Origin: Cyrtodaria siliqua
Taxonomy: Eukaryota; Mollusca; Bivalvia; Adapedonta; Hiatellidae
DNA: 64,000 nt
Assembly (NCBI GenBank): GCA_037043455.1
Contig: JAWPHD010005122.1
Location: forward strand, 1 to 64,000
Direction: 5' to 3'
Both the position numbers and the translations under genes were made by a program. The notes beneath the pieces are model-generated. The model made no database searches, was not told where the DNA came from, and worked only from the letters and a program-made list of their open reading frames with translations. Shown here in pieces: positions 1 to 10,835 of this stretch; positions within the stretch are counted from its first letter, which is position 1; the number at the start of each line of letters is the position of its first letter.

Positions 1-1240
1 TATTTTTTTTTTAAAACGCAGTTTATAATTAGAAAATTAGTTGAGAAATACATATTTTACATCACAAGCACGTTTATGATAAGACTAACCTGGCAAACAA
101 GTTTAATTATATATTATTATTTGTTTCAGTTAAATGTAACATTTTGTAATGAAAACAAACGCAGAGAGTTTTGATTCTGATTTATCGAATACATTACAAC
201 CTTATTGTTTATGTCGCATTATAACGTGTTCTTTGGGTTTGAGTCATGAACAGTTTAACATGCATACATTCTATATGTATACTTATCTTCTAGATTACTA
301 GTAACTTACTTCCCGCGATCAAGATGCAGAATTATGCTTTAAACATATGGTTGCATGAAATGAAATATTGATCTTTTTGAATTACCTCGATAATACTTAC
401 CCGTATACGAAGTATAGCATGTGTATGTTAATCTGAGTTTTGATGCCATGAAAGTCTGTATTTTCTCGGCAAACGTATTCTAACTGATATTTAAATGTGT
501 TTATTTGTATATCATACTCATTTTTACAAGTGCACGTTTACATTTAACCGATGATCGATTATAGGCTTTATGATGATCTTAATCGGATGCCTAACAAACC
601 GATGATAGGTTTAAAACAATCGAATAATCGGTACTTCACTTGCGTTAACATTAAATATTTCAAAAGCATCTTTTGCAAAAGTATTTATGGTGATGTTTGT
701 GGTGCTAGTAAAATATAATGCCGAAATAATTTTATTTGGCATATTTTACAATTCGGAACATTGAAAGCTGCAATAATTCAAAGTACTAATTTAATAAAAG
801 TACTTAACAAAATCCGAACGTGTTCTTAGAAATTCTATCTAATGCATCGTTGTACAACGTCAACCAATCTTTCCCAGGTCATGCGCATATAATTACAAAC
901 TAGACGTTGGTATGGGTGTATTAGAATTGTTGTTTCGTACACAATAAAGTTAAAAAAAGAAAAGAAAACTAAAACCATAAAACCTTGGGCTTTTCCTAAC
1001 ACTGTTAATGCATTACGTAGTTCACTTTGTAAGGAGCGACATCGTTAATAATCTGACAATTGCATCCGATTACCTACGTTTATGCACCTTCGCAACATCT
1101 AAATTGATTCCGAACTTATCTGAAATGAGGAACATTTATATTAATTCTTTTATTTCAATTTTCATCCAAGAACACGTGCATGTGAATCTCTGTCCTTTTC
1201 TTACGTAAAAAGAAAGATGAGTGCAATATCCTCAGTTATA
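1..1240. other. AT-rich non-coding stretch, nothing recognised
   Basis: No splice-bounded coding exon, RNA gene or clear repeat is visible. The short open frames have no recognisable domain and no biased codon use. Confidence 0.5.
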
Positions 1241-1244
1241 CAGT

Positions 1245-2230
1245 TTGATACTTTAAGGAAATAGATATATAAAAGTAGATACTGAGCTAATTTTACATTC
1301 GATCTCCATGTCAGCAAAATTGTGTTTACAGTATTTTTACAGCGAAAATGTCAAACTACATGCAACTCCAAATTATGTGAAATTTATATAAAATGTAATA
1401 AAACAATAATTGGAACCAAGATATATATATATTCACTTGTTTTGAAAGAAATGTCATAGTACCTTGTCGTATACAAGTTTTAACAAAAGTTGAGCATTAT
1501 GACATACTTTTTTTTTATCTTGATTTTTTTTTTATGCTAAAGACAAAGGTGGGTTACTGTCCATATATGTTTGCTTTTTAAAGTAAAAAGACAAATGAGG
1601 ATGACTGACGCGGCGCAGTCGGTAGCGCTGCGGATTTGTAATCGGAGGCCCCGGGTTCAATCCTCCGTGGTGCCACTGAGTTTCGTCGGTGTGTTCTTAG
1701 GCAGGACACATTCCCTTAGCCTCGTCTGTCGGATGGGGACGTAAACCGGGCGATCCCGTGTATAGGTCTATCATCCGAGCACGTTAAAGAACCATAGGAA
1801 TCTATTCGATAATGAGAGTAGGGCACGGTTCCCGGATTCCTATGTATCCTTCCCCTCTCTCTGGGGCGGCTCTAAATAACCTATACTGTGTTGATGAGCC
1901 TTTAAACAACATTCAATTCAATTCAATTGTTTGTGTATGTTTTCAAAGATATATATATGTATATACATATATATATAGGTTATCGAACATTAATCTTTGT
2001 TTTTCAATAAATGTAATGTTATGAATAACATGGTGAAAATGTTCAGTGACTCTATTTTTCCTCTTTTTAGTGACATTTTGGAGTTAGAAATATCTGTCTT
2101 CTTCAAAAGACGTCTAGTGGAAATAAAGTGTGATGGCCTACCTATTTTTGATAATGTTGAATCTAAATGATACCAAAGAAATTTTAAGTATCAATGCAAT
2201 ACAAATCTCAGTACTACGTCATTTCCTAGC
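1245..2230 (+). repeat. Interspersed repeat, third copy of a block also at 39.3-39.85 kb
   Basis: The DNA from about 1245 to 1400 and from 1950 to 2230 matches 39325-39840 in the same order and orientation. The first part also matches 51380-51600. The copy is split by the SINE at about 1604-1930, which is absent from the other two copies. No coding capacity is visible. It is probably part of an old non-autonomous mobile element. Confidence 0.7.
1604..1930 (+). mobile_element. tRNA-derived SINE (family S1)
   Basis: The head looks like a tRNA, with an A-box region (GCAGTCGGTAGCGC) and a B box (GGTTCAATCC). A unique body follows, and the tail reads TTAAACAACATTCAATTC with a short ATTCA-type repeat. 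A second copy at 34651-34969 is about 90% similar over its whole length. It was presumably transcribed by RNA polymerase III and mobilised by a partner LINE. It sits inside a repeat whose paralogous copies near 39540 and 51590 lack it. Confidence 0.9.
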
Positions 2231-2284
2231 CAACCCCACAGTTGATAAATTTTACTCTGAGCTACACATACAGTATATATTTTG

Positions 2285-2490
2285 TTGACAACAAAAATGA
2301 CCACAAATGACGTAAACAATATGAAGAGAAAAAAAAGCTTAACATTTGATATGTTACCATCTTAAATCTTACATTTATCCATATCTATTAGAATGTAAAA
2401 CATGAAACAATTCTGTTGTCAAGGATTTAAAAAATAAAATTCTTAAACTTGAACATTTCAAAACTTGCCAAGCCAACATCCTTATAAGTT
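2285..2490 (-). repeat. Inverted fragment homologous to 39056-39250 and 51110-51310
   Basis: The reverse complement matches the DNA that lies upstream of the repeat block in the 39-kb and 51-kb copies. Here it lies downstream and inverted, so the order and orientation of the two blocks differ between loci. This fits a rearranged or terminally inverted element. Confidence 0.65.
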
Positions 2491-2899
2491 TATTACTGAA
2501 GCCGGATAAACCCCCTTTTAGGCTGTGCCTTTTTCATATTAATGCATTAGTTGTATACTTTAAAATTTAGATAGAATATGGAAGAGGGTTGAAATCTCAA
2601 GTTTTTGTTTGATCCTATGTAGGCGGTTCTAAAGTCAAAATGAGGCAGGATTAATAACCGAGATACTTATTTTAATGTTTGAATGTAACTCAAGTTCGCC
2701 AAGTGTCCCTTTAACAAAACAGAATAAAACGCAAACGCTGATTAATGAGTATGACTACACGTTGTTTGCCGTATATATGTAATTGTTATCAATATGTAAA
2801 ATAAGATGTATGTGCTCTGCTTGTATATGTAATGGATACTTTAGAAAAAACAGTAAAAAATGTATCCTTCCTAGGTACTAAAGTTCTGAACGATGGTAT

Positions 2900-3440
2900 A
2901 CATTGTGTAAGAGGTTGGCTGTGTTTGTTGCTTCCAAAGGATCACCCTTATCAGTATTTATTAACATTTGTTTTCTCCCCCAGGTACGAATCAGTAGTGT
3001 TATTTTGGGGATCAATCAATATATATGTCTTAAAGTAGAATACCACTTAAGCCGGTGCTAGAGGGCGTGAGAGGTATTGCTTCTTACACTACCTCTCATG
3101 AACAGATTCAATAAACCGAGTCTGTTACTTTATTCTCTTGGTTGTGTTTGTTGCTTCCAAAGGATCTCCCTTATCAGTATTTATTAACATTTAAACTAGC
3201 GTTCATTTCGTGAAGTGTGGCGGCTGTACAAATTTTCCCACAGCTTCGAATCAGTTGTGGTATTTTTACTGGTCATTTGAGATCAATGAGACCAATATAT
3301 GTGTCTTTAAAGTAGAAAACCACTTAAGCCGGTGCTAATGTGCGTGAGAGGTATTGCTTCTCACATTACCTCTCATGAACAGACTCAATAAAAAAGAGTC
3401 TGTTACTTTATACTCTTGGTTGTGTTTGTTGCTTCCAAAG
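2900..3440 (+). repeat. R3 double-hairpin repeat, about two monomers
   Basis: Two monomers of about 250 bp each contain the hairpin pair TGAGAGGTA/TACCTCTCA and CAGACTC/GAGTCTG. Between hairpins lies a GTGTGGCGGC-like block followed by the segment ending in AAGCCGGTGCTA. Similar monomers occur at 24.03-24.42, 30.33-30.77, 43.27-43.49, 43.79-44.87 and 56.35-56.60 kb. Confidence 0.8.
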
Positions 3441-3660
3441 GCACCTCGTTACCAGTAGTGAATGTAATTCGAAGTCGATTTCGATACCATTTCAAACGTG
3501 ATTTTATTAGTAGTATGCACTTTATAATGATGTGACAATCTCAGTTTATACTTTTTTCTGAGTAAAAGAAAAAAAAAAATCATAATCATAATCACGTAAG
3601 GCATTTAGGAAATCAGAACACAAAAAAAATATCTCGGACTTTAAGTTAAGACGTCAATAA

Positions 3661-4535
3661 ACAAGAGGTCCAAGAGGGCCTGTGGACGCTCTACTTGTTA
3701 AAGATAAAGTTTATGTATAAGGGGTCATAACTCTTTCAAAAATTATTCAACCGGAACATGGTGATGATATACGCAATTAGGCTTGGTACTGATCATCCCT
3801 GCCAAGTTTCATCCAACCAGAGGCTCAGGAGAACTAGTCTGTAAAAAGTTAGCGTATTAAAACATTTAAGGGTTCATAACTCCGCCAAAATTCATTCATC
3901 TGGAACATGGCAATGCAATGCGCAACTAGGCTTGGTATTAATCATCCCTGCCATATTTATTGAAATGCGGCCAGGGGATCAAGAGAATTAGTTTGTGCAT
4001 TTAAACCTTAAACGGGCCAACATTCATTCAACCAGAACATGGCAATGACAGGTGCAACTAGGCTTGATACTGACCATCTCCGCCAAGATGCGTTGAAATC
4101 AAAGAGTTCAGAAGAGACTAATCGAAACAAAGTGTGTATATTAAAACGTTTAAAAGGCCATAACTCTGCCAAAAATCATTCAACCGAAATATGGATATGA
4201 TATGCACAACGATGCTTGATACTGATCATACTTTTCAAGTTTCGTTGAAATCCGGCCAGGGGTTCAGGAAAACTACCCCGGAAAATGTTTGTGTATCAAA
4301 AACCTTTAAAGGGCCATAACTCCGCCATCAAAAATAAATGTAGTGGAGACGGAACTGATCAGCCCTAAATGGTTTCGTTTAAATCCGGCAACGGGTTCTG
4401 GAAAACTAGTCAGGACAAATTGTGTGTATTAAAACCTTTAAAGAGCCAATATCGTGCAACCGGAACACGGTGACGATATGTACAACAATGCCTGCTACTG
4501 ATCATCTCCGCAAAGTTTCACTGAAATCCGGCCAA
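3661..4535 (+). repeat. Tandem array of about 150-bp units within a mobile-type repeat
   Basis: The block starts with AACAAGAGGTCCAAGAGGGC and continues with about six diverged units. Each unit carries a phrase like GGCCATAACTCCGCCAAAA, then ATTCAACCGGAACATGG, then CTGATCATCCCTGCCAAG and AAATCCGGCCAGGGGTTCAG. Unit starts are near 3720, 3865, 4010, 4150, 4310 and 4440. Elements with internal tandem repeats of about 150-160 bp are a known feature of bivalve genomes (Helentron-associated or pearl-like elements). Membership here is inferred. Confidence 0.75.
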
Positions 4536-4539
4536 ATGA

Positions 4540-4870
4540 AGGCGCTTTCGTCTTAATGAGGCCGAAATATAGCATTTTTAAATAATTCAAGTACCATGAC
4601 TCCTTGTTTCTAGTTTGATCTAGCTGGTTTTTATATTAACAATCTGGTAAAGTTTGATAAAGATCGGATGAAAAATGAAGGCCCTATTGTCTTAGACAAA
4701 ATATAGCATTTTAAGCTAAAGCAAGGGCCATAGCTCCGCTGTTACTAAACCGATCAGGCTGGTTTTGATTTTTTTAAGAGCTTTTATTGATATTAACAAT
4801 CTGGTAAAGTCTGGTAAAAATCGGATTAAAAATGAAGGTCCTATCGTCTTAACGAGACAAAAGAAGGCCA
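4540..4870 (+). repeat. Second tandem pair (about 170 bp) at the end of the 3.66-kb array
   Basis: Two diverged units share AACAATCTGGTAAAGT, GATCGGAT, AAAATGAAGG and TCGTCTTA phrases. They follow the array directly and probably belong to the same composite element. Confidence 0.6.
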
Positions 4871-5162
4871 GCAGAACTAAAAACGATTGACGGAGACATC
4901 ATTTGACGAAAACGTTTCACAAAGCTGGCCATTTCTGCTAAAATCATACATAAGAAAATACAAAAATGTAACAGAATTTTGAACAGCTGGATTTGATTAT
5001 AATTAAATTCTTCAATCAATGGTAGGCGTGTTTTGGTGTTTTTTTACCTGCTTTCAAAATTTATTTAGAATATATATAAAACAGGAATATATATATATAT
5101 ATGTGTGAAACAGGAACAAACAATGGCTCTGCATATATGAGGGTGTGGACTTTATTGTTAGA

Positions 5163-5620
5163 GATTTCCTTTTGATGGGATGTAGTTTTGTTTACATTGT
5201 CTTGTCTATTTGGGAGCTGAAGACAGGATAATAGCGAGGATTGTGCGCATATAAAATCGATTCAAGCTAACCAGTAGGCCTTATTGCCTACTGACCGTTC
5301 CAAGTCGGTAGCCCTGTCTTCACCACCTTTTCTGTTGTTTTTTGTCTCTTCATTTTTGTTTACACTGTCTTGTCTATTTGGGCGCTGAAGACAGGATAAT
5401 AGCGAGGATTGTGCGCATACAAAATCGATTCAAGCTAACTAGTAGGCCTTATTGCCTACTGACCGTTCCAAGTCGGTAACCCTGTCTTCACCATCCTTTC
5501 TGTTGTTTTTTTGTCTCTTTCATTGTAGTTTCAAGTCCTTGTTTGCAGTACAGTGCGGCCCTACGATGCCACCTACGTTCGGACGCTATGGTTTCTATAG
5601 GACCCTATATATCTTCTTTT
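5163..5620 (+). repeat. R1b repeat with a tandemly duplicated 5' half
   Basis: A segment of about 190 bp from TTTACATTGTCTTG to the TTTTTTGTCTC region is repeated head to tail (5190-5360 and 5361-5530). Both copies carry GACCGTTCCAAGTCGGTA preceded by a palindromic GCCTTATTGCC block. The family recurs inverted at 14356-14690 and is a diverged relative of R1. The open frame running through it is shared by chance with the inverted copy and has no recognisable domain. Confidence 0.75.
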
Positions 5621-6038
5621 TTTTAACTCCCTTATTCCTCCAGATTGCATTCAGGTCCTCTAATCAATCACACGTAGGCAAAATAATTGATGAACACATT
5701 CACCATAAGCTACAAAGTTTGCTGTTCAAATATATAGGATTTCTTACGAAGTTGCAAAAACAGTAAAGTGCTCTAAAGATTTACAATTATAATTATATGG
5801 AGCCATAGACATTCTAGTTGTTTAGCTAGGCAAACGCAAAAAAAGGTGTTCTCCTGGTGCAATGTGCGTGTGTATGTACTCTATAAAATAAGTTTAGCAA
5901 TCAAATAACATTGTAAATCTCATTGGACAGACGTAAGGCTATGTGTCGTAGTGGCCAAGCATAATGTAAATAACAAGATCTGCGTGCGTTGATGCGTATT
6001 TAAATAGCATCAAAATAAGCTGTACTTTATGCTTTCAG

Positions 6039-6086
6039 TACGGGATTATGCCGACAAAGAAATTCAAAAAGACGGATCTGATTCAG
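6039..6086 (+). CDS. Candidate internal exon (phase 1-1) of the FN3 membrane protein
   Basis: A 48-nt segment is bounded by TGCTTTCAG and a consensus donor GTAAGAAT. Read in phase 1 it encodes RDYADKEIQKDGSDS, a charged hydrophilic linker. The last base (G) completes a glycine codon with the first two bases of the FN3 exon at 7132, so the reading frame passes through. Symmetric phase-1 exons are usual in modular extracellular proteins. The exon is short, so the call rests on splice sites and phase alone. Confidence 0.5.
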
Positions 6087-6732
6087 GTAAGAATTATACG
6101 TGATTATGTATACATAAATACGTATTTCAGAATTGGTTGTGGGTTTAGATTTTTTTGCGATTTTATCGAAATATAACTCGTCAATGATCAGCTAGCTACA
6201 AAGTGAACTAGTTAGGATTTACTACCGTTTGTTACAATTCAGTTATTCAAAGTATTACCCTGGATTTGAGACAAAAACCCAAAAGCTAAGTCTTTGCATA
6301 ATTCTGCCTTAGTTTTATGGACACTATACACATAATACTAACTGTCATCAAAAACAGACACAAAGGGAAATGACCTTCACATGCCTACATATTCACTTTA
6401 AAGCCTATGTCTAATATGTTTGTGTATGAGCATTGTAACTATATAAGATAAATTCCAGTATATTAAATGACAGCCTGAGTCTACACACAATCCATCCAGG
6501 GTCAACTGAACTTCTTCAAATCAGAAAAAAATCAGCTTCTCTCGTTCATAAGTCACATCACCATTGTGCAAACTACTAATCAGCATGTAAATTCCCGGGG
6601 AGGCATCATTGGATTCAGTAGAAATTATTACAAGTACTAACGATTGTGCATTACACATATATGCATATATAAATGATCATCTTTGTGTAATTATTTTGTT
6701 GCTAACTAATGCTGCCTATTTTGTTGGCGGAT

Positions 6733-6940
6733 ATAGCCTGGTGGAGATTTATTTTGGTGTACCATAGAAAATGATTTAACCCCCTCCCCCCGCCACCCCA
6801 ACTAGTGACCATTCTGCTACTGACCGTTACAACGCGTGACTTCTTTTGTCAACCATTTTTTGTTTGTGATTTAACTTTTTTTTGTTGACCGTGTTCTGTG
6901 AATGCTACATTGCCTGTTCGACCTGTATACAGGGGCTTTT
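6733..6940 (+). repeat. Decayed R1 repeat copy
   Basis: The order of phrases matches R1: AGCCTGGTGGAGATTTATTT, GTGTACCA, CTACTGACCGTTACAA, TGTTGACCG and ATGCTACATTGCCTGTTCGA. The sequence is diverged and carries internal indels. Confidence 0.6.
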
Positions 6941-7131
6941 TACCAGTTTTGGATAAGGAGCCTTTGAGAAATATCCATGGATGAGGAATGAATTTCCACA
7001 GGTAAGCATACAAATGGGGAAAACTGCATGTTTTTCAAAGAAATTTGGTTGGGAATGGTCCTTATACAGGACTCTGCAAACAAGGATAAAAAGGCCCTGG
7101 TTTACTTATTTGTATCATTGTTTAATTGAAG

Positions 7132-7467
7132 GTCGCTGCACGCCACAGGAAAACACTGCCTCGCGCTCTGGTTCGGTATCCGTTCGCTTTGAAGAAATGC
7201 TTATTGACGTCATCAATGCCACGACAATCCACGTAGACTGGTGCCCATCTTTGAACATCGAAAACATACATGGATACAAAATACGATATGCTATAAAAGA
7301 CAATAACTCGTATAATGAGATATTTGTAACTCCTGGGATATCTAATTACACAATTAGTGGATTGAAACCTAACACAGAGTATGATGTTTGGGTCAATGCT
7401 GTCGATGCACAAGAGAACGTCATACACGAATGTGGTGGAGCGACTCAAAAGACAGATGATGTCGAAG
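7132..7467 (+). CDS. Fibronectin type III domain exon of a membrane protein
   Basis: The 336-nt exon starts after ...TTAATTGAAG and ends at GAAG|GTAATA. Both ends are phase 1. It encodes about 112 residues with a full FN3 pattern: SVSVRFEE, then the B-strand tryptophan in HVDWCPS, the C-strand GYKIRY, and the F-strand block ISGLKPNTEYDVWVNAVD. FN3 domains are extracellular beta-sandwiches used for adhesion or ligand binding. Two cysteines (WCPS and HECGG) could form a non-canonical disulphide. Phase-1 transmembrane exons lie 0.85 and 1.34 kb downstream, so this is the membrane-proximal FN3 domain of a type I protein. Upstream domains are not in the window. The open frame continues upstream of 7132 but loses FN3 likeness there, so that part is treated as intron. 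A SINE begins about 35 bp after the donor. Confidence 0.8.
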
Positions 7468-7503
7468 GTAATAGATGTTTTAATTAATTGTTTTGCATCT
7501 GAC

Positions 7504-7784
7504 GTCTTAAGCCGAATGGTTAACGACGTTGCGTTGTAAACCTTCGCCTCTCACCGCTGCAGGTTCGAATCCCACAGGGTGATCGACTTTTAAGTGAGGA
7601 AATGTCGATTCTTACGGATGGTGGGAGTTGTAAAGTACTGGTTCTATCCAGGAAAAGTAGTTGGTCTGAGGCAGACCACCTACTTTTCCTGGATAGAACC
7701 AGTACCACCAAAAATCGACTGTCATATATAATCTCGCATGTGTTAAAAATGACGTAAAACACCAAACAAACAAACAAACAAAAA
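7504..7784 (+). mobile_element. tRNA-derived SINE (family S2) with long central palindrome
   Basis: The tRNA-like head carries AAGCCGAATGGTTAACG (A-box region) and GGTTCGAATCCC (B box). A conserved-type body starts GTGAGGAA, and the tail is (CAAA)n after AAAACACCAAAC. The centre (7635-7705) is a near-perfect inverted repeat with 34-bp arms that contain GGTTCTATCCAGGAAAAGTA. The body resembles that of the SINE at 37364. The insertion lies in an intron of the FN3 gene. Confidence 0.85.
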
Positions 7785-7917
7785 TTATGTATCAACGTCA
7801 ACGTTATTTTCTGGCATTTGAAATAATTTCTTAACAGCTGACTTCAGGGGTATTGTTTAGGAATTGTAAATCCTTCACAATAACCAAATAGGATTGAATA
7901 TTTTAATAAATCATGTT

Positions 7918-7968
7918 AGATAAAATGATAGGATACTTGGCAGAGCCTCGTATCCTATCATTGTATCC
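7918..7968. repeat. Small hairpin repeat (copy 1)
   Basis: The 19-bp arms AGATAAAATGATAGGATAC and GTATCCTATCATTGTATCC surround a 13-bp loop. The same hairpin and about 60 bp of its 3' flank recur at 23238-23340, so this is a dispersed element rather than a chance palindrome. Confidence 0.75.
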
Positions 7969-8322
7969 ATCTCGTTTAATTAAAATCAATAATATACAGT
8001 CACTAATGTAAGATTCTCTATGTACGAAAAGATAAATGAAATACCATAATGTTTACTACACCTTTTTCTTTTTATGTACCATAGGCTGTTCACCAAATCA
8101 CTCGGCCGTATACCAATGTACATCACACACTATTTTCGAGCCTCATCTCTTTTCAAATTAAAATGCATAACAAGCAAATCACGTCTATGTGTGGCCATCA
8201 TTTATATAAGTATATATAAGTATGGTAGGGAAAATTTATATATGCTGGTTCAGTGTGTTTAAAAAACTTGTGTTTTTTAAATATTGTGATATTTAATCGT
8301 TATTACACTGATTACTTTACAG

Positions 8323-8424
8323 ATAAGGAAAGAATACAGTCCTCGCCTTACATTGCTATCATCATTGCAGCCATTTTGTTGACGACCGCCGTCGTGGTAC
8401 CTTTAACTGTGCTCATTATAGCGT
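8323..8424 (+). CDS. Transmembrane exon A (phase 1-1) of the FN3 protein
   Basis: The exon begins after ATTACTTTACAG and can end at GCGT|GTACGT, with phase 1 at both sides. Spliced to the FN3 exon it gives D-KERIQSSPY followed by a hydrophobic run of about 24 residues (IAIIIAAILLTTAVVVPLTV and on). That is a good single-pass membrane helix. It is clearly homologous to exon B, 385 bp downstream: both start with the split-codon aspartate and share PY(I/L), an AA pair, LL and AVVVP(L/I)T. If the donor is not used, translation stops three codons later (TGT ACG TAA). Because both ends are phase 1, it cannot join the phase-0 terminal exons directly. It would need exon B or a phase-1 terminal exon such as the one at 12318. 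Confidence 0.65.
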
Positions 8425-8808
8425 GTACGTAACGGGGTGTTAACTTGCCATATTCACGTCTCTCCAAAACTGTCTCAGCACGTCTTAGTAGTATTACACA
8501 CTGTATAGTATACTTTTGGACAATAAATCAGAACAAATGCCAGATGTTCATATCAATGTCTACAGGGCAATTCCTATAACTTCATGCTTTACTAATACGA
8601 TTGTAGTGTTATTGGAAGTGCTGTGTACTGCTTAAAACATTACTTTATGATTACTACAATAAATACACTTTGTTATATTGGGTTTGCTTTGGAGAGGAAT
8701 GAATGTCTTAAATGTAAATGGATGTTGTGATTAGACGTACTTACTACGTGCAGACATATTTTCTTTTGCAGATTATAATTTTAGCTATTTTAAATTCTGT
8801 TTTTGCAG

Positions 8809-8978
8809 ATGGTACACATAAAATATTCGATGCGCCTTACTTAACAGCGGTTGCTGCGGTAACACTGCTACTGATTGCTGTTGTTGTGCCTATAACATTC
8901 CTGTTTGTAAGGAATTGTGGGCAGTGCACAACTTCCGCTTCCGGTGAAACTGAAGTGCCGAAATTGTTACGAGAGAAG
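8809..8978 (+). CDS. Transmembrane exon B (phase 1-0) of the FN3 protein
   Basis: The exon follows TCTGTTTTTGCAG and ends at GAGAAG|GTAGAG, giving phase 1 in and phase 0 out. Spliced from the FN3 exon it reads D-GTHKIFDAPY, then a hydrophobic helix (LTAVAAVTLLLIAVVVPITF), then VRNCGQCTT and a polar stretch ending KLLREK. The CGQC pair just inside the membrane could be palmitoylated (inference). It is a paralogue of exon A with a longer cytoplasmic part. Phase 0 at the 3' end matches the acceptors at 10267, 21147 and 28581. The donor is weaker than consensus. Confidence 0.7.
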
Positions 8979-9570
8979 GTAGAGTTGCTATATTTAGGCG
9001 TGCGGCTTGTGAGCATATCTGTATAATTTTAAGCATGAACGTGATGCACCTTTGCTTACTGCTCTGCTTCGGGTTATTTGTGAAAAGGTGGTACATTCGT
9101 GCAATATCATTGAAATTATATTTGCATTTAAATTGTACATTTTGAATAATTATACTTTGAATTATATTAATATGAATTAATTTAATGTCAGATACTATGC
9201 CTTTAAAAATGTCTAACGAAAAAGATAAAGGATATACAATCAAGAAAGAGAAAATTATCGTAAGCTTTTATCTCATAAATACAATCTCATCCATCCCATA
9301 ACAACATTTCATATATTTCCATAATTTTAAAAATGTCCAAGTTTAAATACAATAAACAGTAAAAACAGAGTATCATTATGTTACATTTACTGTTACTCGT
9401 TTGGTGGATTAATAGCCATGAACGAACAGTAACACACGTTGCAAAAGGTAATGTATTCTGTACTCAGAAGTGACTAAATCAAAATTGTAACTGGAGTCTG
9501 TTTGTAATAGTTCAACATGTAGAGAACAGTATACAATTATTTAATTACATTGAAGTCAATGGGTAGAACT
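8979..9570. other. Intronic AT-rich DNA, nothing recognised
   Basis: No splice-bounded open segment or repeat was identified. Confidence 0.4.
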
Positions 9571-9571
9571 T

Positions 9572-9662
9572 TTTATCGGAGGGAGTGACTACTGACCCGA
9601 GAAGGGTACTACTGCACGAGGCGGCACACCTTCAAAGGTCAGTAGTCACTCCCTCTGATAAA
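9572..9662. repeat. Foldback (inverted repeat) element
   Basis: Arms of about 26 bp (TTTATCGGAGGGAGTGACTA at left, TAGTCACTCCCTCTGATAAA at right) flank a loop of about 39 bp. A third partial arm, GTCACTCCCGAGGATAAA, follows. No coding capacity is present, and it resembles a small foldback MITE. Confidence 0.7.
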
Positions 9663-9689
9663 TTGTCACTCCCGAGGATAAATAGTTAT

Positions 9690-10260
9690 AATCCACGGAC
9701 TCCTAAGGCATTAAATAATTGTTCTATTATATATCATAAAATATAACAGTTTTGATTTTTTAATAATAAAATTAAAATTTGGAGTGTGAGGCGTGTAAAC
9801 AATGTATCTGCTTCCTTTATTCATTTAAATAAGCGCGTCATTGACACAGATCCACTATTGCACGGTCACGTGACGCTTTGCTGTTTTTTAAAAATGTACT
9901 ATTGCACCTTACATTTAGTGAGGAACTATTGAACGGATGGCATATTGCCAATGGTCAAAACTATTTAATCACACGTGACTGCTTTTAGACCAATGAAAAA
10001 AGCTTATATTTATGATATATGATAGAACGATATTCTCACTATTCTATTAATCTCTTTGCTGTATATTCTATTTTTGTCATATAATACATAACGCTCGTCC
10101 ACATATATGGCATATGTTCCTAATATGTTTTCATATAAAACATTTGAAAATCGCACATTTTACCACCTTTCACTACCGTTTTTTTCTACTTTCACTTTTC
10201 TTTACACACTGTCAATTTACAAGATCCACTAGGTCAGCAGACGACGTGGAGCGGTTCTCT
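9690..10260. other. Intronic AT-rich DNA, nothing recognised
   Basis: No supported feature was found apart from short AT runs. Confidence 0.35.
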
Positions 10261-10266
10261 TTGCAG

Positions 10267-10332
10267 CAACAAATTGTTTGCCGGGTGCCAGTTCTAGCAA
10301 ACTGTATCAGACGTTACAATTTGTCAAAATGA
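10267..10332 (+). CDS. Weak candidate alternative 3' exon (phase 0)
   Basis: A good acceptor (GGTTCTCTTTGCAG) opens a phase-0 frame of 21 codons ending in TGA, starting QQIVCRVPVL and ending RRYNLSK. The phase fits the end of transmembrane exon B. No polyadenylation signal follows closely, the nearest ATTAAA being about 180 bp away. The segment is short enough to be fortuitous. Confidence 0.2.
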   Translation, partial: QQIVCRVPVLANCIRRYNLSK

Positions 10333-10835
10333 AGGACTAAAGACAGACTTCGTACACGTTTTTCAATATGTCACCAAGCCGTGAAATGTAAACACAGTTT
10401 TTAGAATGAATCCCTTTCGTAGGTAATGATTAAACCGGAAGCATGACCAGCGCATGAAATGAAATTTGAGTTAACGTCGTATCATTTTCGAGTATCACAT
10501 TTGTGTAATAGGTGTATTAAAGTTGATAAATTGAGCAAAATTACTTCATACATAAATAAGTCAACAATAAAATTATAATATTGTAAATTAAGTAAAATGG
10601 CTGTTATATAATACTGTTCTCTGCATACTCTTTGTACTATAAGAATGCCGCATACATAGTAAAAGGGTCAGTAATATTGTACTGTGGCATAGATAAATTG
10701 CAAATTCGCATTACAATGTCCTTAGCACAGATTGCATTGGAATTCCAGCTAATGCTTGTTGAAATATTTACTGAAACTTAAACCATATTCATTTACCGTC
10801 CTCATCCCACTTAAACATAAGAAAATTAATTAAGA

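Noticed and set aside
5452..5766. 104-codon frame similar to a minus-strand frame at 14196-14522
   Set aside because: The similarity is the R1b repeat itself. Only the first half matches, and no family is recognised.
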